In this document: positions 38,458 through 48,960 of the stretch, piece after piece
Position numbering within the stretch: position 1 is the first letter of the stretch
Layout: each line of letters starts with the position of its first letter
NCBI GenBank assembly: GCA_023428695.1
Contig: JAEYWY010000013.1
Location: 1 to 64,000, forward strand
DNA from: Bacteroidota bacterium
Lineage (GTDB): Bacteria; Bacteroidota; Bacteroidia; Cytophagales; Cyclobacteriaceae
DNA length: 64,000 bases
Direction of reading: 5' to 3'
Notes under the pieces: model-generated
What the model saw: the letters and a program-made list of their open reading frames with translations, nothing else
Told to the model about the DNA's origin: nothing
Databases searched by the model: none
Made by a program: the position numbers and the translations under genes

Positions 38458-39582
38458 TCATTTCTCCATATGATTGTTGACAATCTGTTCTTCCTTCTTT
38501 CCGGACAGGGCTTCCCGGATCTTGTTGAATAGTGTTTTCTTGTCGCGGTCATGGCTGTCGCCAATGATGAATCCGATTGGTTTCAGACTTTCCACGTGGT
38601 CGAAAATAATCTTGAGAATACCCATTATCGGAAGGAAGAGTATCATTCCGGCGACGCCCCATAACATCCCCCCGGCTACTATGCTTACGATACTTGTAAG
38701 AGCGCTGAGATTTACTTCGCCTCCGACTACATTTGGTTCGATGAAGTAGTTGTCAATAGTCTGTATCAGGATGATTGCTCCGCCAACCATGAGAGCGGAA
38801 TGGTACGATGGTTCCGTGGTCAACGCCACAAGAAAAGGAAACAGCCCGCCGATGGTTGTACCGACATACGGAATGATTGTCAGCATGGCTGCGATTCCTC
38901 CCAACAACAAAGCGTTATCAAGTCCGATGGCATAAAGTGCAATCGAATATAGTGTGGTGAGAATGATCACGGACATTGCGCGACCGGTAAGGTAACGTTG
39001 ACCAACCATAGAAATTTTTCCAACAATGTTTTTCACTTTTTCGGGGTCTTCCGAATGAAATATGCGAACAAAGAATGTTTCAAACTTCTCCTTATTATAA
39101 AGGAAAAGGAATGTGTAGACCAGCATAAGTACGATGGTTCCGATCGTGGACGAAAAGCCTGCGAGTATCAGTCTGGCGAGTCCACCCTGGTTTTCCTCCG
39201 ATGTAATCTGCTCCTTTGCTATGTTCTCCTGGTTTTTCCTGGGGATATTGAATTTTGCTTCAATCCACGTTTGAATATCCCACAGGATGCTCTTGGTTTT
39301 GGCCTTGATCATCGCCATGTCTTCCATAAAGGAGTTCACCTGTGCAATCAGGATGGAAAGTACAGCAACGATAGCGACAGCCAGAATGATAATACAAATG
39401 GCCGAGGCCAGCCCGCGATGACAGCCGCGGTCATCCAATGTCTGGCAAACAGGCGCCATTAGCATCGCGAGTAATACCCCGAACATTACGGGGACCAGAA
39501 CGGGTTTCCCGAAATAGAGGACAACAACAGACAATACAAAAAATAGAAGCTGCTGATTAACGCGCTTGAGGATATCGGTCAT
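38458..39582 (-). CDS. AI-2E family (UPF0118) membrane transporter
   Basis: 374 residues with about seven to eight membrane spans in the PF01594 pattern: paired N-terminal spans, a long amphipathic periplasmic section (about 75-150) and a C-terminal bundle with the conserved PYVGTTIGGLFP and ISIVAGGMLWGVAGM-like stretches. The family includes TqsA (AI-2 export) and Na+/H+ antiporters, so substrate is open. The frame extends 28 codons upstream; ATG at 39582 begins the normal family N terminus (MTDILKRVNQQ). Convergent with the isomerase gene, divergent from tamB. Confidence 0.88.
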   Translation of the reverse strand: MTDILKRVNQQLLFFVLSVVVLYFGKPVLVPVMFGVLLAMLMAPVCQTLDDRGCHRGLASAICIIILAVAIVAVLSILIAQVNSFMEDMAMIKAKTKSILWDIQTWIEAKFNIPRKNQENIAKEQITSEENQGGLARLILAGFSSTIGTIVLMLVYTFLFLYNKEKFETFFVRIFHSEDPEKVKNIVGKISMVGQRYLTGRAMSVIILTTLYSIALYAIGLDNALLLGGIAAMLTIIPYVGTTIGGLFPFLVALTTEPSYHSALMVGGAIILIQTIDNYFIEPNVVGGEVNLSALTSIVSIVAGGMLWGVAGMILFLPIMGILKIIFDHVESLKPIGFIIGDSHDRDKKTLFNKIREALSGKKEEQIVNNHMEK

Positions 39583-39758
39583 GTGAAAATACTTTGTACT
39601 TATTCGACAGAAATTATAAAGCCCGGAGCCTGGTCCCGTACGCCATGGCAGGAGGCGGCTAAACAAACGCGCCGGCGGATGGGATTGATTTGCTTTCTGA
39701 AGTTGTGTAGATAATTACACAGGTTGATGAAGATATAACGATCTTTGTAAGTCGGTCG

Positions 39759-39774
39759 TGGCATTAGATTGTTA
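39759..39774 (+). promoter_or_regulatory. Sigma-54-like TGGCA box upstream of tamB
   Basis: TGGCATTAGATTGTTA, 36 bases before ATG 39795. The -24 half matches TGGCA; the -12 half (expected TTGC) is poor. This spacing favours ATG 39795 over TTG 39777 as the start. Confidence 0.35.
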
Positions 39775-39794
39775 ATTTGGTAGGCGCTTCAAAC

Positions 39795-42700
39795 ATGAAT
39801 CGGGGTAAGGCAAGGAAGATTGGAATCAGAGTTCTAAAGATTCTGGGATGGACTATTACCGGTATAATAGTCCTGCTTTTGCTTGTCATGCTGGCCATTC
39901 AGATACCCTGGGTGCAGAACAAAATCCGGGGTGAAGCGATTTCGTTTTTGGAAAACAAGATCGGAACGCCGGTAAGGCTCGCTCATTTCAGCTTGTCATT
40001 TCCCAAGAAAATTGTTTTGGAGGGACTCTATATAGAAGATCAGGCGCAGGATACATTATTGTATGCGGGCCGGATAGGCATTGACACGGACCTGTGGGCT
40101 CTCACCGACAACACAATTGAGTTAAACAAGTTGGAGCTTGAAAACATCGTATCGACGATAAAAAGGTCGGAGGCTGACAGTGCCTTCAACTTCGATTATA
40201 TTATCGCAGCATTTGCAACAGCAGACACTACACCGGTTGACACTACCGCAGCCCCGTGGACATTCCGGCTTGGCGAAATCGAACTTGACAGACTTGCCTT
40301 TTATCTCAATGATTCCATCTCAGGAAACCGCCTTGACCTTAAGCTCAACAGGTTTACGATAGATACCGAGCTGTTCGATCTCGACAGCGGTGCCATTCGC
40401 TTTAATGAAATCTTTGTTGCCGGAGTATCAGCAGACGTAATGCAGTTCAGGATTCCCGACGCTGTTCCGGATTCGGCGGAAGTCATACCTGAGGATAGCG
40501 CAGCCGTTGGACTGAACATTTCCTTTAACAAGATCAGCCTGAATCAAATAGATGCAGAATATAATCAGAAACCCTTGGGCCAGGTTGTGGTTGCAAGGTT
40601 GGAGGAGGCCATTATTGAAACTGACACCATCGATATCAAAAAACAAATCATTGATCTCACGCGGGTCACGTTGACGGATCCTTTTATCTCTGTGCAGATG
40701 ACTGGTAAGGAGCCATCCCATGAACCTGTGGACCCGGCGGTTGTCCGGCACGAGCAGGCGCAGGATCCGTGGAGGTTTTCGTTGGATAACTTTGCGATTG
40801 ACGGAGGAAAGGTTCAGTATTTCGATCATATGAAACCAGTGCAGACGAGCGGGATTGATTTCGCTCATACCGTTCTGTCAAATATCAACATACACCTGAA
40901 CGGAGTCCGGTACAATCAGGGGCAGGCATTCGGTACGATTGATGAATTTTCCTTTCGGGAAAAAAGCGGGTTTCTGCTAGAATCGCTCAATGGCTCCCTG
41001 GCGATGTTTCGCGATTCGCTTGCAATCAGTGATTTGAGCGTCCGCACAGGTCACAGCAACATTGCCGTTGAAGTATTTGCAACGTATCCGTCAATCGAAG
41101 CAGTTTCGAAAACGCCAGCGGCCGCGAATGGCGTGATCGATCTTACCTCATCTTCTGTCGCATTGCGTGACCTCCTTTATCTGAGTCCGACCAGTCTGGA
41201 CAGTATTCCCGTATCACTTCCGGAGTCGTCAGTGTTCAAACTTGCAGGACGATTCAGCGGCTCAATGGAAGACGTAACGATTGATCACTTTCAGTTGCAC
41301 GCGATGGAGAATACGAGCCTGTTCCTGAATGGATCACTTTCAAATTTGTCCGAAACTGACAGGATACATCTTGTAGTGGATATAGACAAGTTTTACACCA
41401 CAGCTACAGACATAAAAACGTTGCTGGTGGACTCACTAATTCCTTCGTCGATGCAATTACCTGAGTGGTTGAGTCTTCGTGCGGGTTATCGCGGTACACT
41501 CTCGACGCCCGATGTGAAAGCGGAACTCACGTCGGAATTCGGAAACGTTTATCTCGACGCAAAAATGAATCTGGATAAGTCGACGAAAGAAAACTATCGT
41601 GGTGAAGTCAGAATTGTTGACTTCTTTCTCGGCAAACTGCTTGGTCAGCCGGATCAGATTGGAAAGCTTGATATGGTTGCAACCGCGAATGGCGCCGGTA
41701 TCACAATGGAGGAACTGGATGGGGTCTTCAAAGTCCGCGTTAATAAATTTGACTTTAACGGATATGCATACCGTGACTTCCGGCTCAACGGTACGATGAA
41801 GAAGTATTTTTTCTCAGGCGAGGCAGAGATGTCGGATGAAAACCTTGACTTCAATCTGACGGGTGATCTTGATTACGACAATGACGTACCGCGTTACAAA
41901 CTTGCATTAGATCTTCGTAACGCTGATCTCGAAAAGCTGGGGCTGTCAGCGGGACCAATGCGCGCACGTGCGTTGCTGACTGTTGATCTTGAAACGCCCG
42001 ATTTTCAGAAGTTGAACGGGGACGTCGGTATTCGCAATTTTGCAATCTTCAATGGGTCCGACCTGTATTCAGTTGATTCGCTTTTATTTGCGTCAATAGA
42101 CCAGGAGGGCCGGAGCGAAATCACTATACGGTCCGATGTCGTCACCGGCGATTTCGAAGGCACAATAAACATTTTTACGCTCCCGGATGTGCTTAGGCGC
42201 CACTTCAATAAGTACTTCTCCCTCAATGATACGACGTACAGTCAACCCGTTGGTGATCAGCGATTCAGTTTTGATCTTGTCTTAAAGAATACTGATCTGA
42301 TTACTGAGGTGCTCGTCCCTGAACTCGAACCATTCGTGCCGGGTAAGATTCAGGGAGAATACAGCAGTGCTTCGGATGAGCTTAAACTGGACTTTTTGGT
42401 TTCTGAAATTAATTACTCCGGAATTGCCCTTGATACGATTTCGTTGCGGGCGATTTCAGATTCACGTTCATTTGATGTGACGCTTGATCTGAAAGACATC
42501 CTGATTGACACGCTGAATATCAAATCAATTCGCCTGGCTGCGAATGTCATGAATGACTCTATCCGGACTAATCTTTCTATTCTCGATTCGGCGAAACAGG
42601 AGAAATATTACCTGGGTGGTGCGTTCTACAGTCTTGAAGATGCATTCCGCTTTTCGTTTCTGCAGAATCAGGTGACATTGAATTACAAGGGCTGGCAGAC

Positions 42701-44798
42701 TCCATTGTATAATACACTCGTTTTTGGCAAACATGGTCTTGAGCCGAATAATTTTTATATCGCTCATGAAAACCAGCGCGTGCTTTTGTACAAGAAGCAT
42801 AATGCCGATTCGACACTTTCGATTGCTTTCCGGGAGGTGGAGCTGAGTAATCTTACGAGTCTTGTTGAGGGCACGACACCAATAGCGGGTACGATTGACG
42901 GAGAATTGACACTTGCGTCCTCTGTAGCTGGTACTTTTGGGACACAGCTGCTGATTAAAAACCTTGCTATTCTCGAACAAACCTGGGGCGACCTTCGCCT
43001 CGATGTTAACAAGAAGCCCGGCGGACCTATGAACTATGCTCTCGATTTGCGTGGAGAAGACGCTGATCTGGATGCGCGCGGTTTCCTTTCACAGGGTACA
43101 ACTCCGGAGATACTCCTCGAAGCACAATTGACACGCCTCAACCTTTCGATTGTTGAGCCGCTTACTATGGGTCAGTTGCAAAACCTGAAGGGCGGCCTCA
43201 CAGGTGAGTTTACCATGCGGGGTCCAGCCGCGGATCCCGATTTATCCGGACGAATTAATTTCAAAGATGCTTCGTTCTTTTCGACATTCGCGAAGACTTC
43301 GTTCACCGTGGAGAATGAGTCCATCTATTTACGCGAGGACGAAATCGTGTTTGATAGGTTCGATTTGTCAGATACCAGAAAGAACAAAGCTACGTTGGAT
43401 GGACTTGTTGCTTTCCGCGACCAGGGTGGGTTTAGTCTTAAGTTGAACCTGACTGCAAATGATTTCCAGTTACTGAATACATCCGCGGGCGATAATGATC
43501 TTTTTTATGGTAACATAAGAATCAATACAACTACAACCATCACCGGGACGAGTCTTGCGCCAAAGGTAAATATGAATGTTAGTCTTTCCGACGGTAGTGA
43601 GCTTACTTACATCGTCCCGCAGTCGGAAAGCGGGGTACTTGAACAGAAAGGAATTGTGGTGTTTATTGACAAAGACGCAGAGAAGGATCCGTTCATGCGT
43701 TCGATCGACTTACGCGACACTGTGGAAGTCGGATTCACCGGTGTTGATCTTACTGCCAACATTCAGCTCAACGGCAAGGAGCGTTTCAAAGTTGTGATCG
43801 ACCCTGTCACCGGTGATCAACTTTCCGTACGCGGCGAGTCAACATTGACCTTACAGATGGATCCCACCGGCGATATGCAACTCACAGGCCGTTACGAAAT
43901 AGTTGAAGGCAGCTACGACTTGTCATTCGCGAAATTTGTTAAACGCAGTTTCTCGATTGAAAAGGGAAGCACAATGACATGGGCGGGCGAAGTTCTTAAT
44001 GCCCAATTGAATATTCGTGCAATGTATCAGGTTGAGACTTCACCTATTGACCTCGTTGCAAATCAGGTTCCGGAAGAAAACCTCAATTCGTACAAAAAGG
44101 CAGTGCCGGTTAACGTCTTTCTCATAATAAAGGGAGAATTACTTAGCCCGGAGATTTCATTTGAATTGGGTATGCCTGAAAATGCACGAAATGAATTTGA
44201 CGGAAGTCTGTACGCCCGGCTACAGGATATCAATACGCGCGAGTCGGATCTTAATAAACAGGTCTTTGCACTTCTGGTACTGAAACGATTTATCTCTGAA
44301 AATCCGTTCGAGAGTCAGGCCGGCGGAGGTGTTGCAGGTTCTGCTCGTAGGAGCGTTAGCAAAATATTGTCGGACCAACTCAACAGACTTTCCTCAAACG
44401 TAAAGGGTGTCGAACTCAGTTTTGATCTTAAATCGTATGAGGATTATTCCAGTGGTGAAGCCACCAATACAACGGATCTCGAACTTGGTGTTTCGAAAAG
44501 CCTTCTCAATGATCGGCTCGTTGTCAAGGTCTCAGGCAACGTGAACCTTGAAGGTGACGATACTCAGCAGGACAGTTTTACCGACTTCATTGGCGATCTG
44601 GCACTGGAATACAAACTTACCAAAGATGGAAGGTTGCGTATAACCGGGTTTAGAAATAACACCTACGATATGATCAACGGCGACATCATTGAAACCGGAG
44701 CCGGTCTGATCTATATTAAAGACTACGACGCACTCAGGGAGTTGTTCAGAGCGAACGACAAAGTAAGGGCCAACGATAAGGGAAACAAAAATGAGTAG
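39795..44798 (+). CDS. tamB: TamB-like intermembrane lipid/assembly protein
   Basis: Very large (1667-residue) AsmA/TamB-type protein anchored by one N-terminal inner-membrane span (about 10-34; ILLLLVMLAIQIPWV-like). The rest is a long beta-rich repeat region, expected to be a hydrophobic groove bridging the periplasm. It ends in the TamB C-terminal (DUF490) domain (about 1200-1667; DPVTGDQLSVRGESTLTL, LQDINTRESDLNKQVFALL). TamB proteins carry phospholipids or help outer-membrane protein insertion. The adjacent TamA-like gene starts inside its last codons, so they form a translationally coupled pair. ATG 39795 chosen over TTG 39777. Confidence 0.9.
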   Translation: MNRGKARKIGIRVLKILGWTITGIIVLLLLVMLAIQIPWVQNKIRGEAISFLENKIGTPVRLAHFSLSFPKKIVLEGLYIEDQAQDTLLYAGRIGIDTDLWALTDNTIELNKLELENIVSTIKRSEADSAFNFDYIIAAFATADTTPVDTTAAPWTFRLGEIELDRLAFYLNDSISGNRLDLKLNRFTIDTELFDLDSGAIRFNEIFVAGVSADVMQFRIPDAVPDSAEVIPEDSAAVGLNISFNKISLNQIDAEYNQKPLGQVVVARLEEAIIETDTIDIKKQIIDLTRVTLTDPFISVQMTGKEPSHEPVDPAVVRHEQAQDPWRFSLDNFAIDGGKVQYFDHMKPVQTSGIDFAHTVLSNINIHLNGVRYNQGQAFGTIDEFSFREKSGFLLESLNGSLAMFRDSLAISDLSVRTGHSNIAVEVFATYPSIEAVSKTPAAANGVIDLTSSSVALRDLLYLSPTSLDSIPVSLPESSVFKLAGRFSGSMEDVTIDHFQLHAMENTSLFLNGSLSNLSETDRIHLVVDIDKFYTTATDIKTLLVDSLIPSSMQLPEWLSLRAGYRGTLSTPDVKAELTSEFGNVYLDAKMNLDKSTKENYRGEVRIVDFFLGKLLGQPDQIGKLDMVATANGAGITMEELDGVFKVRVNKFDFNGYAYRDFRLNGTMKKYFFSGEAEMSDENLDFNLTGDLDYDNDVPRYKLALDLRNADLEKLGLSAGPMRARALLTVDLETPDFQKLNGDVGIRNFAIFNGSDLYSVDSLLFASIDQEGRSEITIRSDVVTGDFEGTINIFTLPDVLRRHFNKYFSLNDTTYSQPVGDQRFSFDLVLKNTDLITEVLVPELEPFVPGKIQGEYSSASDELKLDFLVSEINYSGIALDTISLRAISDSRSFDVTLDLKDILIDTLNIKSIRLAANVMNDSIRTNLSILDSAKQEKYYLGGAFYSLEDAFRFSFLQNQVTLNYKGWQTPLYNTLVFGKHGLEPNNFYIAHENQRVLLYKKHNADSTLSIAFREVELSNLTSLVEGTTPIAGTIDGELTLASSVAGTFGTQLLIKNLAILEQTWGDLRLDVNKKPGGPMNYALDLRGEDADLDARGFLSQGTTPEILLEAQLTRLNLSIVEPLTMGQLQNLKGGLTGEFTMRGPAADPDLSGRINFKDASFFSTFAKTSFTVENESIYLREDEIVFDRFDLSDTRKNKATLDGLVAFRDQGGFSLKLNLTANDFQLLNTSAGDNDLFYGNIRINTTTTITGTSLAPKVNMNVSLSDGSELTYIVPQSESGVLEQKGIVVFIDKDAEKDPFMRSIDLRDTVEVGFTGVDLTANIQLNGKERFKVVIDPVTGDQLSVRGESTLTLQMDPTGDMQLTGRYEIVEGSYDLSFAKFVKRSFSIEKGSTMTWAGEVLNAQLNIRAMYQVETSPIDLVANQVPEENLNSYKKAVPVNVFLIIKGELLSPEISFELGMPENARNEFDGSLYARLQDINTRESDLNKQVFALLVLKRFISENPFESQAGGGVAGSARRSVSKILSDQLNRLSSNVKGVELSFDLKSYEDYSSGEATNTTDLELGVSKSLLNDRLVVKVSGNVNLEGDDTQQDSFTDFIGDLALEYKLTKDGRLRITGFRNNTYDMINGDIIETGAGLIYIKDYDALRELFRANDKVRANDKGNKNE

Positions 44799-47136
44799 GC
44801 GTCTCGTTACCGGAATAGTTTGTGCGATCGCGTTAACATTGTCAGGATGTACCGGCACCAAATACCTTGGCCCTGGACAAAAGTTTTATGGTGGTGCAGA
44901 AATCCGGTATGAAAAGCAGGGAAAGACGGGTGGAACGAAAAATTTAACGAACAGCCTCCTGCCACTAATAACTCCCGAGCGCAATACCAAAGTACTGGGT
45001 ATGCGCCCCGGAGTATGGTTTTATTACCAGCAGAAGGATGAAACCAAAACCAAAGGACTCAAAGCATTTCTGCGGCGAAAACTTGGTCAGGCGCCGGTTC
45101 TCATGAGCGATGTCCGACCCGAACGGATCGCCAGCATGCTAACCGGACAATTGCAGAACGAAGGATATTTCGCATCGGAGGTGAAATACGATGTGAAAGA
45201 AGGTAAACATGAAAACGACGTTGTGTATACCGTGCTTTTGCATCCTCCATATCGTCTTCGTGAAATAAACTTTCCGACACCAAGGGATAGCGTTTATGCG
45301 CGGATTGTTCGTACGCTCAGGGAAAATACGTATCTGAAGGAAGGCCAGCGATACGAACTCGCGCGACTAGCCGCTGAGCAGGAACGTATCGAAACCGAAG
45401 TTGAGGACTACGGAATCTACTACTTTGACGACAGGTATCTCATCTTTGAAGCGGATAGTACGGTCGGATACAAGCAGGTGGACCTTGATCTTCGCCTTGA
45501 ACCCGGAATGCCACAGCGCGCAAAACGGATTTACAGCATCGGGGAGATAAACATCTATCCCAACTTCATGCTGGATTCCGATACTACGAGGCTGCAACAG
45601 TCTGGTGAGGTTGTGGATAGCATGAACTATTACGACGTTGTGCACAAGTTCCGGCCGAAAGTAATTACAAATAACATAAACCTGGGCGTTGACAAAATCT
45701 ATTCACGTACCAATCATAGTCTTACCTTATCGCATCTGATGGATATGGGGGTGTTCAAGTTCGTCAACATTCAGTATGCGGAGCTATTTTCTGATTCAAA
45801 TGTCTTGAAGGCGGATATTTTTCTGACGCCGATGAAGCAAAAGTCAGTGCGTGCAGAATTTCGTGCGGTATCCAAGTCCAATAGTTTTGTCGGCCCCGGC
45901 CTGGAAATAACGCATACGAACCGGAACCTGTTTGGCGGAGCTGAGCTGTTTGAGCTCAGAGTGAACGGTTCATACGAGGTGCAAATTGGTCAGCGAATAT
46001 CCGGTCCGTTGAATTCGGTGGAGTTTGGCGCTGAGGCAGGGTTGACTGTCCCGCGGTTTATGTTTCCCTTCAAAGTTGATTACTCTTCCCGCAAATACCT
46101 TCCGAAAACGGACTTTCGAATTGGTTACGATCTTCAAAACCGCGTCAGCTACTTCAGGTTGAATTCCTTCAATGCTTCGGCGGGCTATACATGGCGCGAG
46201 ACGGATGCCAAGTCACATCAGTTGTACCCCATGGATATCACGTACGTTCAAACCGCCAGTCGTTCACCGAGGTTTGACGACGCGCTGACACGGAACCCGT
46301 TTCTCGCACAGTCACTCGAAAACCAGTTCATACTCGGATCACGCTATACCTATACGCTGAACAATCAGCTTGCGCCCGATATCCTCAATCAGTTTAAGGA
46401 GAAGAAGTTTAAGACCCACAGCATTTTCTTCAGTGGATCGATTCAACTTGCCGGGAACCTGCTGAACCTGATTCAGGACGCGGCCCGGGATAATGAAACC
46501 GGGGCATTCGAACTTTTTGGAGTTCCTTATTCACAATTTGTGCGCGGTGACATTGACTTTCGTCACTACTGGCAACTGGATAAACACAACAAACTTGCGA
46601 GCCGCCTTGTGATTGGAACGGGGTACCCGTTTGGAAACAGTGATGTGATGCCATATATCCGGCAGTTTTCAATCGGTGGATCAAATAGTATTCGCGCATT
46701 TCCGGCGAGATCACTCGGGCCTGGCACCTACTACGTGGTCGAAGAACTGGGCGGAGAGGCGAACAGGGCAATTTTCATTGACCAGCGGGCGGATATTAAA
46801 CTGGAAGGGAATGTTGAATTGCGTTTCGATATAGTGAAAGCTTTCAAGGGAGCTGTGTTCGTTGATGCGGGAAATATCTGGAGCTTCAATGAGGACTCGC
46901 GACCGGGAGGAAAATTCGAATGGGATGATTTTTACGACGAGCTCGCAGTAGGCACAGGGTTGGGTTTCCGTTTCGACTTCAACTTCTTCGTCCTGCGCTT
47001 TGATGTTGCTTTTCCGGTGAGAAAGCCCTTCCTTCCAAAAGGTGATCGTTGGGTTTTTCACGAAATCGATCTGGACAGCAGTAAATGGAGACGCAATAAC
47101 CTGATCTTTAATATCGCTATCGGCTACCCGTTCTGA
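44791..47136 (+). CDS. TamL-type BamA/TamA-family outer-membrane lipoprotein
   Basis: 781 residues, Omp85 superfamily. Unlike proteobacterial TamA it starts with a lipoprotein signal (lipobox LSGC, Cys20), a Bacteroidota variant known as TamL. Periplasmic POTRA-like domains (about 40-380) are followed by the 16-strand barrel, with the Omp85 signature near GGSNSIRAFPARSLGPGTY and the C-terminal strand ending in Phe781. It overlaps tamB by 8 bases, the expected partner. Role: outer-membrane protein or lipid assembly. Confidence 0.9.
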   Translation: MSRRLVTGIVCAIALTLSGCTGTKYLGPGQKFYGGAEIRYEKQGKTGGTKNLTNSLLPLITPERNTKVLGMRPGVWFYYQQKDETKTKGLKAFLRRKLGQAPVLMSDVRPERIASMLTGQLQNEGYFASEVKYDVKEGKHENDVVYTVLLHPPYRLREINFPTPRDSVYARIVRTLRENTYLKEGQRYELARLAAEQERIETEVEDYGIYYFDDRYLIFEADSTVGYKQVDLDLRLEPGMPQRAKRIYSIGEINIYPNFMLDSDTTRLQQSGEVVDSMNYYDVVHKFRPKVITNNINLGVDKIYSRTNHSLTLSHLMDMGVFKFVNIQYAELFSDSNVLKADIFLTPMKQKSVRAEFRAVSKSNSFVGPGLEITHTNRNLFGGAELFELRVNGSYEVQIGQRISGPLNSVEFGAEAGLTVPRFMFPFKVDYSSRKYLPKTDFRIGYDLQNRVSYFRLNSFNASAGYTWRETDAKSHQLYPMDITYVQTASRSPRFDDALTRNPFLAQSLENQFILGSRYTYTLNNQLAPDILNQFKEKKFKTHSIFFSGSIQLAGNLLNLIQDAARDNETGAFELFGVPYSQFVRGDIDFRHYWQLDKHNKLASRLVIGTGYPFGNSDVMPYIRQFSIGGSNSIRAFPARSLGPGTYYVVEELGGEANRAIFIDQRADIKLEGNVELRFDIVKAFKGAVFVDAGNIWSFNEDSRPGGKFEWDDFYDELAVGTGLGFRFDFNFFVLRFDVAFPVRKPFLPKGDRWVFHEIDLDSSKWRRNNLIFNIAIGYPF

Positions 47137-47187
47137 TTCGCAGAACATTCATTGTTCATCGGTACAAGAATTTTACTTCCCTGCCGC

Positions 47188-48288
47188 ATGGAAATACGTT
47201 CTGTATCGGGATTGGCCAATCTCACCCACCAGGAGGTGCTGCAACTTGACAGGGACTACCTTCAGTCCGCGCGAAAAGCACGCCTTCAATATGTAAGTGA
47301 TACACGCGATGGCATTGGAAGGGTAAAGAGAGGGAATGGATTCGCATATTATTTCAGAGGAAAACTGGTGCGAAACCGTGAAGACACAGACCGGATAAAG
47401 AAGCTTGCTATTCCGCCGGCTTGGACAAGAGTATGGATATGCCCGTCTCACAACGGGCACATTCAGGCAACGGGTTATGATATCCGTGGCCGCAAGCAAT
47501 ACCGGTACCATCAGGCCTGGAGCGCTGTCAGAAGTGAAACCAAATTTCACCGGCTCTATGAATTCGGCCGGGCGCTCCCGGGATTGAGAAAGACCATCGA
47601 GAAAAATATGAAGGATAAAGGTCTGACGCGGACGCGGGTTCTCGCCACCATCGTTAGTTTGATGAAACGGACGTATATACGTATTGGGAATGAGGACTAC
47701 AACAAACTCTATGGGTCTCACGGCATCACCACCCTTCAGGATAATCATGTTCGGATCGAAGGAAGTAAGCTTCGCTTTTCATTCATCGGAAAGAAAGGAA
47801 AAAATCAAACGGTAACTTTGCGAAATTCACGGCTTGCACGGATTGTTCGCCAGTGCCGCGATATTCCCGGGAAAGTATTGTTTCAGTATTTCGATGACGA
47901 CGGACAACGTCAGCCTGTTGATTCCGGGATGGTGAACGACTACATCAAAGCGGCGAGTGGTGGCGACTTCACTGCTAAAGACTTCCGGACATGGGCCGGT
48001 TCACTGAACTTGTTGCGTTCGTTATGCCTTGTGGGTAATCCTGAAAGCAAGGCGGAATGTAAGAAGAATATCCTCTATGCACTTGATGAAGTCAGCCGCA
48101 AGCTTGGAAACACACGGGCTGTATGTCGCAAATACTATGTGCATCCGGGGCTCATTGATTTGTATGAGAAGAATGCGCTATCGCGCTATCTCGAAGAGCT
48201 TGATGCGATCGAAGAACCTGATGAGAAAGCCGAACTGACGTCGGATGAAAAGGTTTTCATGCGCATATTGAAGGAATTGCACAAGTGA
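47188..48288 (+). CDS. DNA topoisomerase IB (poxvirus-type)
   Basis: 366 residues, the size of bacterial/poxvirus-type IB enzymes, which relax supercoils through a 3'-phosphotyrosyl link without ATP. The N-terminal domain holds IPPAWTRVWICPSHNGHIQA and the catalytic domain YRYHQAW, RTYIRIGNEDYNK, KDFRTWAGS and the active-site Tyr in CRKYYVHPGLIDLY. Catalytic Arg and His candidates are in place. ATG 47188 is chosen; the frame continues to a TTG at 47152 only. It follows tamL after about 50 bases, and may be in its operon. Confidence 0.93.
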   Translation: MEIRSVSGLANLTHQEVLQLDRDYLQSARKARLQYVSDTRDGIGRVKRGNGFAYYFRGKLVRNREDTDRIKKLAIPPAWTRVWICPSHNGHIQATGYDIRGRKQYRYHQAWSAVRSETKFHRLYEFGRALPGLRKTIEKNMKDKGLTRTRVLATIVSLMKRTYIRIGNEDYNKLYGSHGITTLQDNHVRIEGSKLRFSFIGKKGKNQTVTLRNSRLARIVRQCRDIPGKVLFQYFDDDGQRQPVDSGMVNDYIKAASGGDFTAKDFRTWAGSLNLLRSLCLVGNPESKAECKKNILYALDEVSRKLGNTRAVCRKYYVHPGLIDLYEKNALSRYLEELDAIEEPDEKAELTSDEKVFMRILKELHK

Positions 48289-48297
48289 AGGGTAGAA

Positions 48298-48711
48298 TCA
48301 ATTGATCGATAAACCGGAAGTGGTGAATCGAAAATTTTCCAGCGTCTCGGTAGCGGTTGCAGAGACTACAGTCCAATTTTCATTTGTTGCCGACCTTACG
48401 TCTTTCAGAATACCAACGAGCTGAGATCTTTTCCTGAGTAACGCCTCGCGACGAATGCTGAGTTCGTTTGATTTGTCGGCACGTTGCTCAAGTTTGCTGA
48501 GATTATTATCAACGTTGCGAAGAACGAAAGTGAGACCTTCCTTTAATCTCCGCTTTTCTAATTCAATATCGCGACGTTCTTTCTGAATGGTCAGCGCTGT
48601 TTCTTTTGTAGGTTCACAACTAAAAAGAGAAACGATAAACATGAAAATCAAAAAGAGAACAAGTAGTGCTCTTACCCTGTCAGCCAGATTTCCGCGTATT
48701 GACCGATCCAT
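48298..48711 (-). CDS. Small membrane-anchored coiled-coil protein
   Basis: 137 residues. Basic N terminus, one hydrophobic helix (about 14-31) ending in a possible lipobox LFSC (Cys32), then a highly charged helical region (about 35-105; KERRDIELEKRRLKEGL) predicted as coiled coil. No domain recognised. It is convergent with topoisomerase IB (9 bases between stops). Confidence 0.68.
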   Translation of the reverse strand: MDRSIRGNLADRVRALLVLFLIFMFIVSLFSCEPTKETALTIQKERRDIELEKRRLKEGLTFVLRNVDNNLSKLEQRADKSNELSIRREALLRKRSQLVGILKDVRSATNENWTVVSATATETLENFRFTTSGLSIN

Positions 48712-48909
48712 AACTTTACGGTTTAGGTTTTCCGATGTATGATATTGTAGGGTTTATGAATCTTTTTCCAGGTAGTCTGAGACTCCCGGTATTGGTAGTG
48801 AAAAGAAGGTACCCGATCAGCGGGAAATTTGCGGTCAATTAGGCGGCATTAAGTGTAGAATTTAATACTCAAAGAGCCGCACGTAAAGGCGTGACTTTGT
48901 TTCACTTGC

Positions 48910-48925
48910 TGGCACAGCTTTTCTC
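48910..48925 (+). promoter_or_regulatory. Sigma-54-like promoter upstream of the DUF1328 gene
   Basis: TGGCACAGCTTTTCTC matches the -24 element TGGCAC fully and the TT of the -12 element, but not its GC. Predicted start would be near 48935, giving a leader of about 25 bases before ATG 48961. Confidence 0.4.
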
Positions 48926-48960
48926 TGACAAGATGTATGTTTTACTTAAAATAATTAGTT

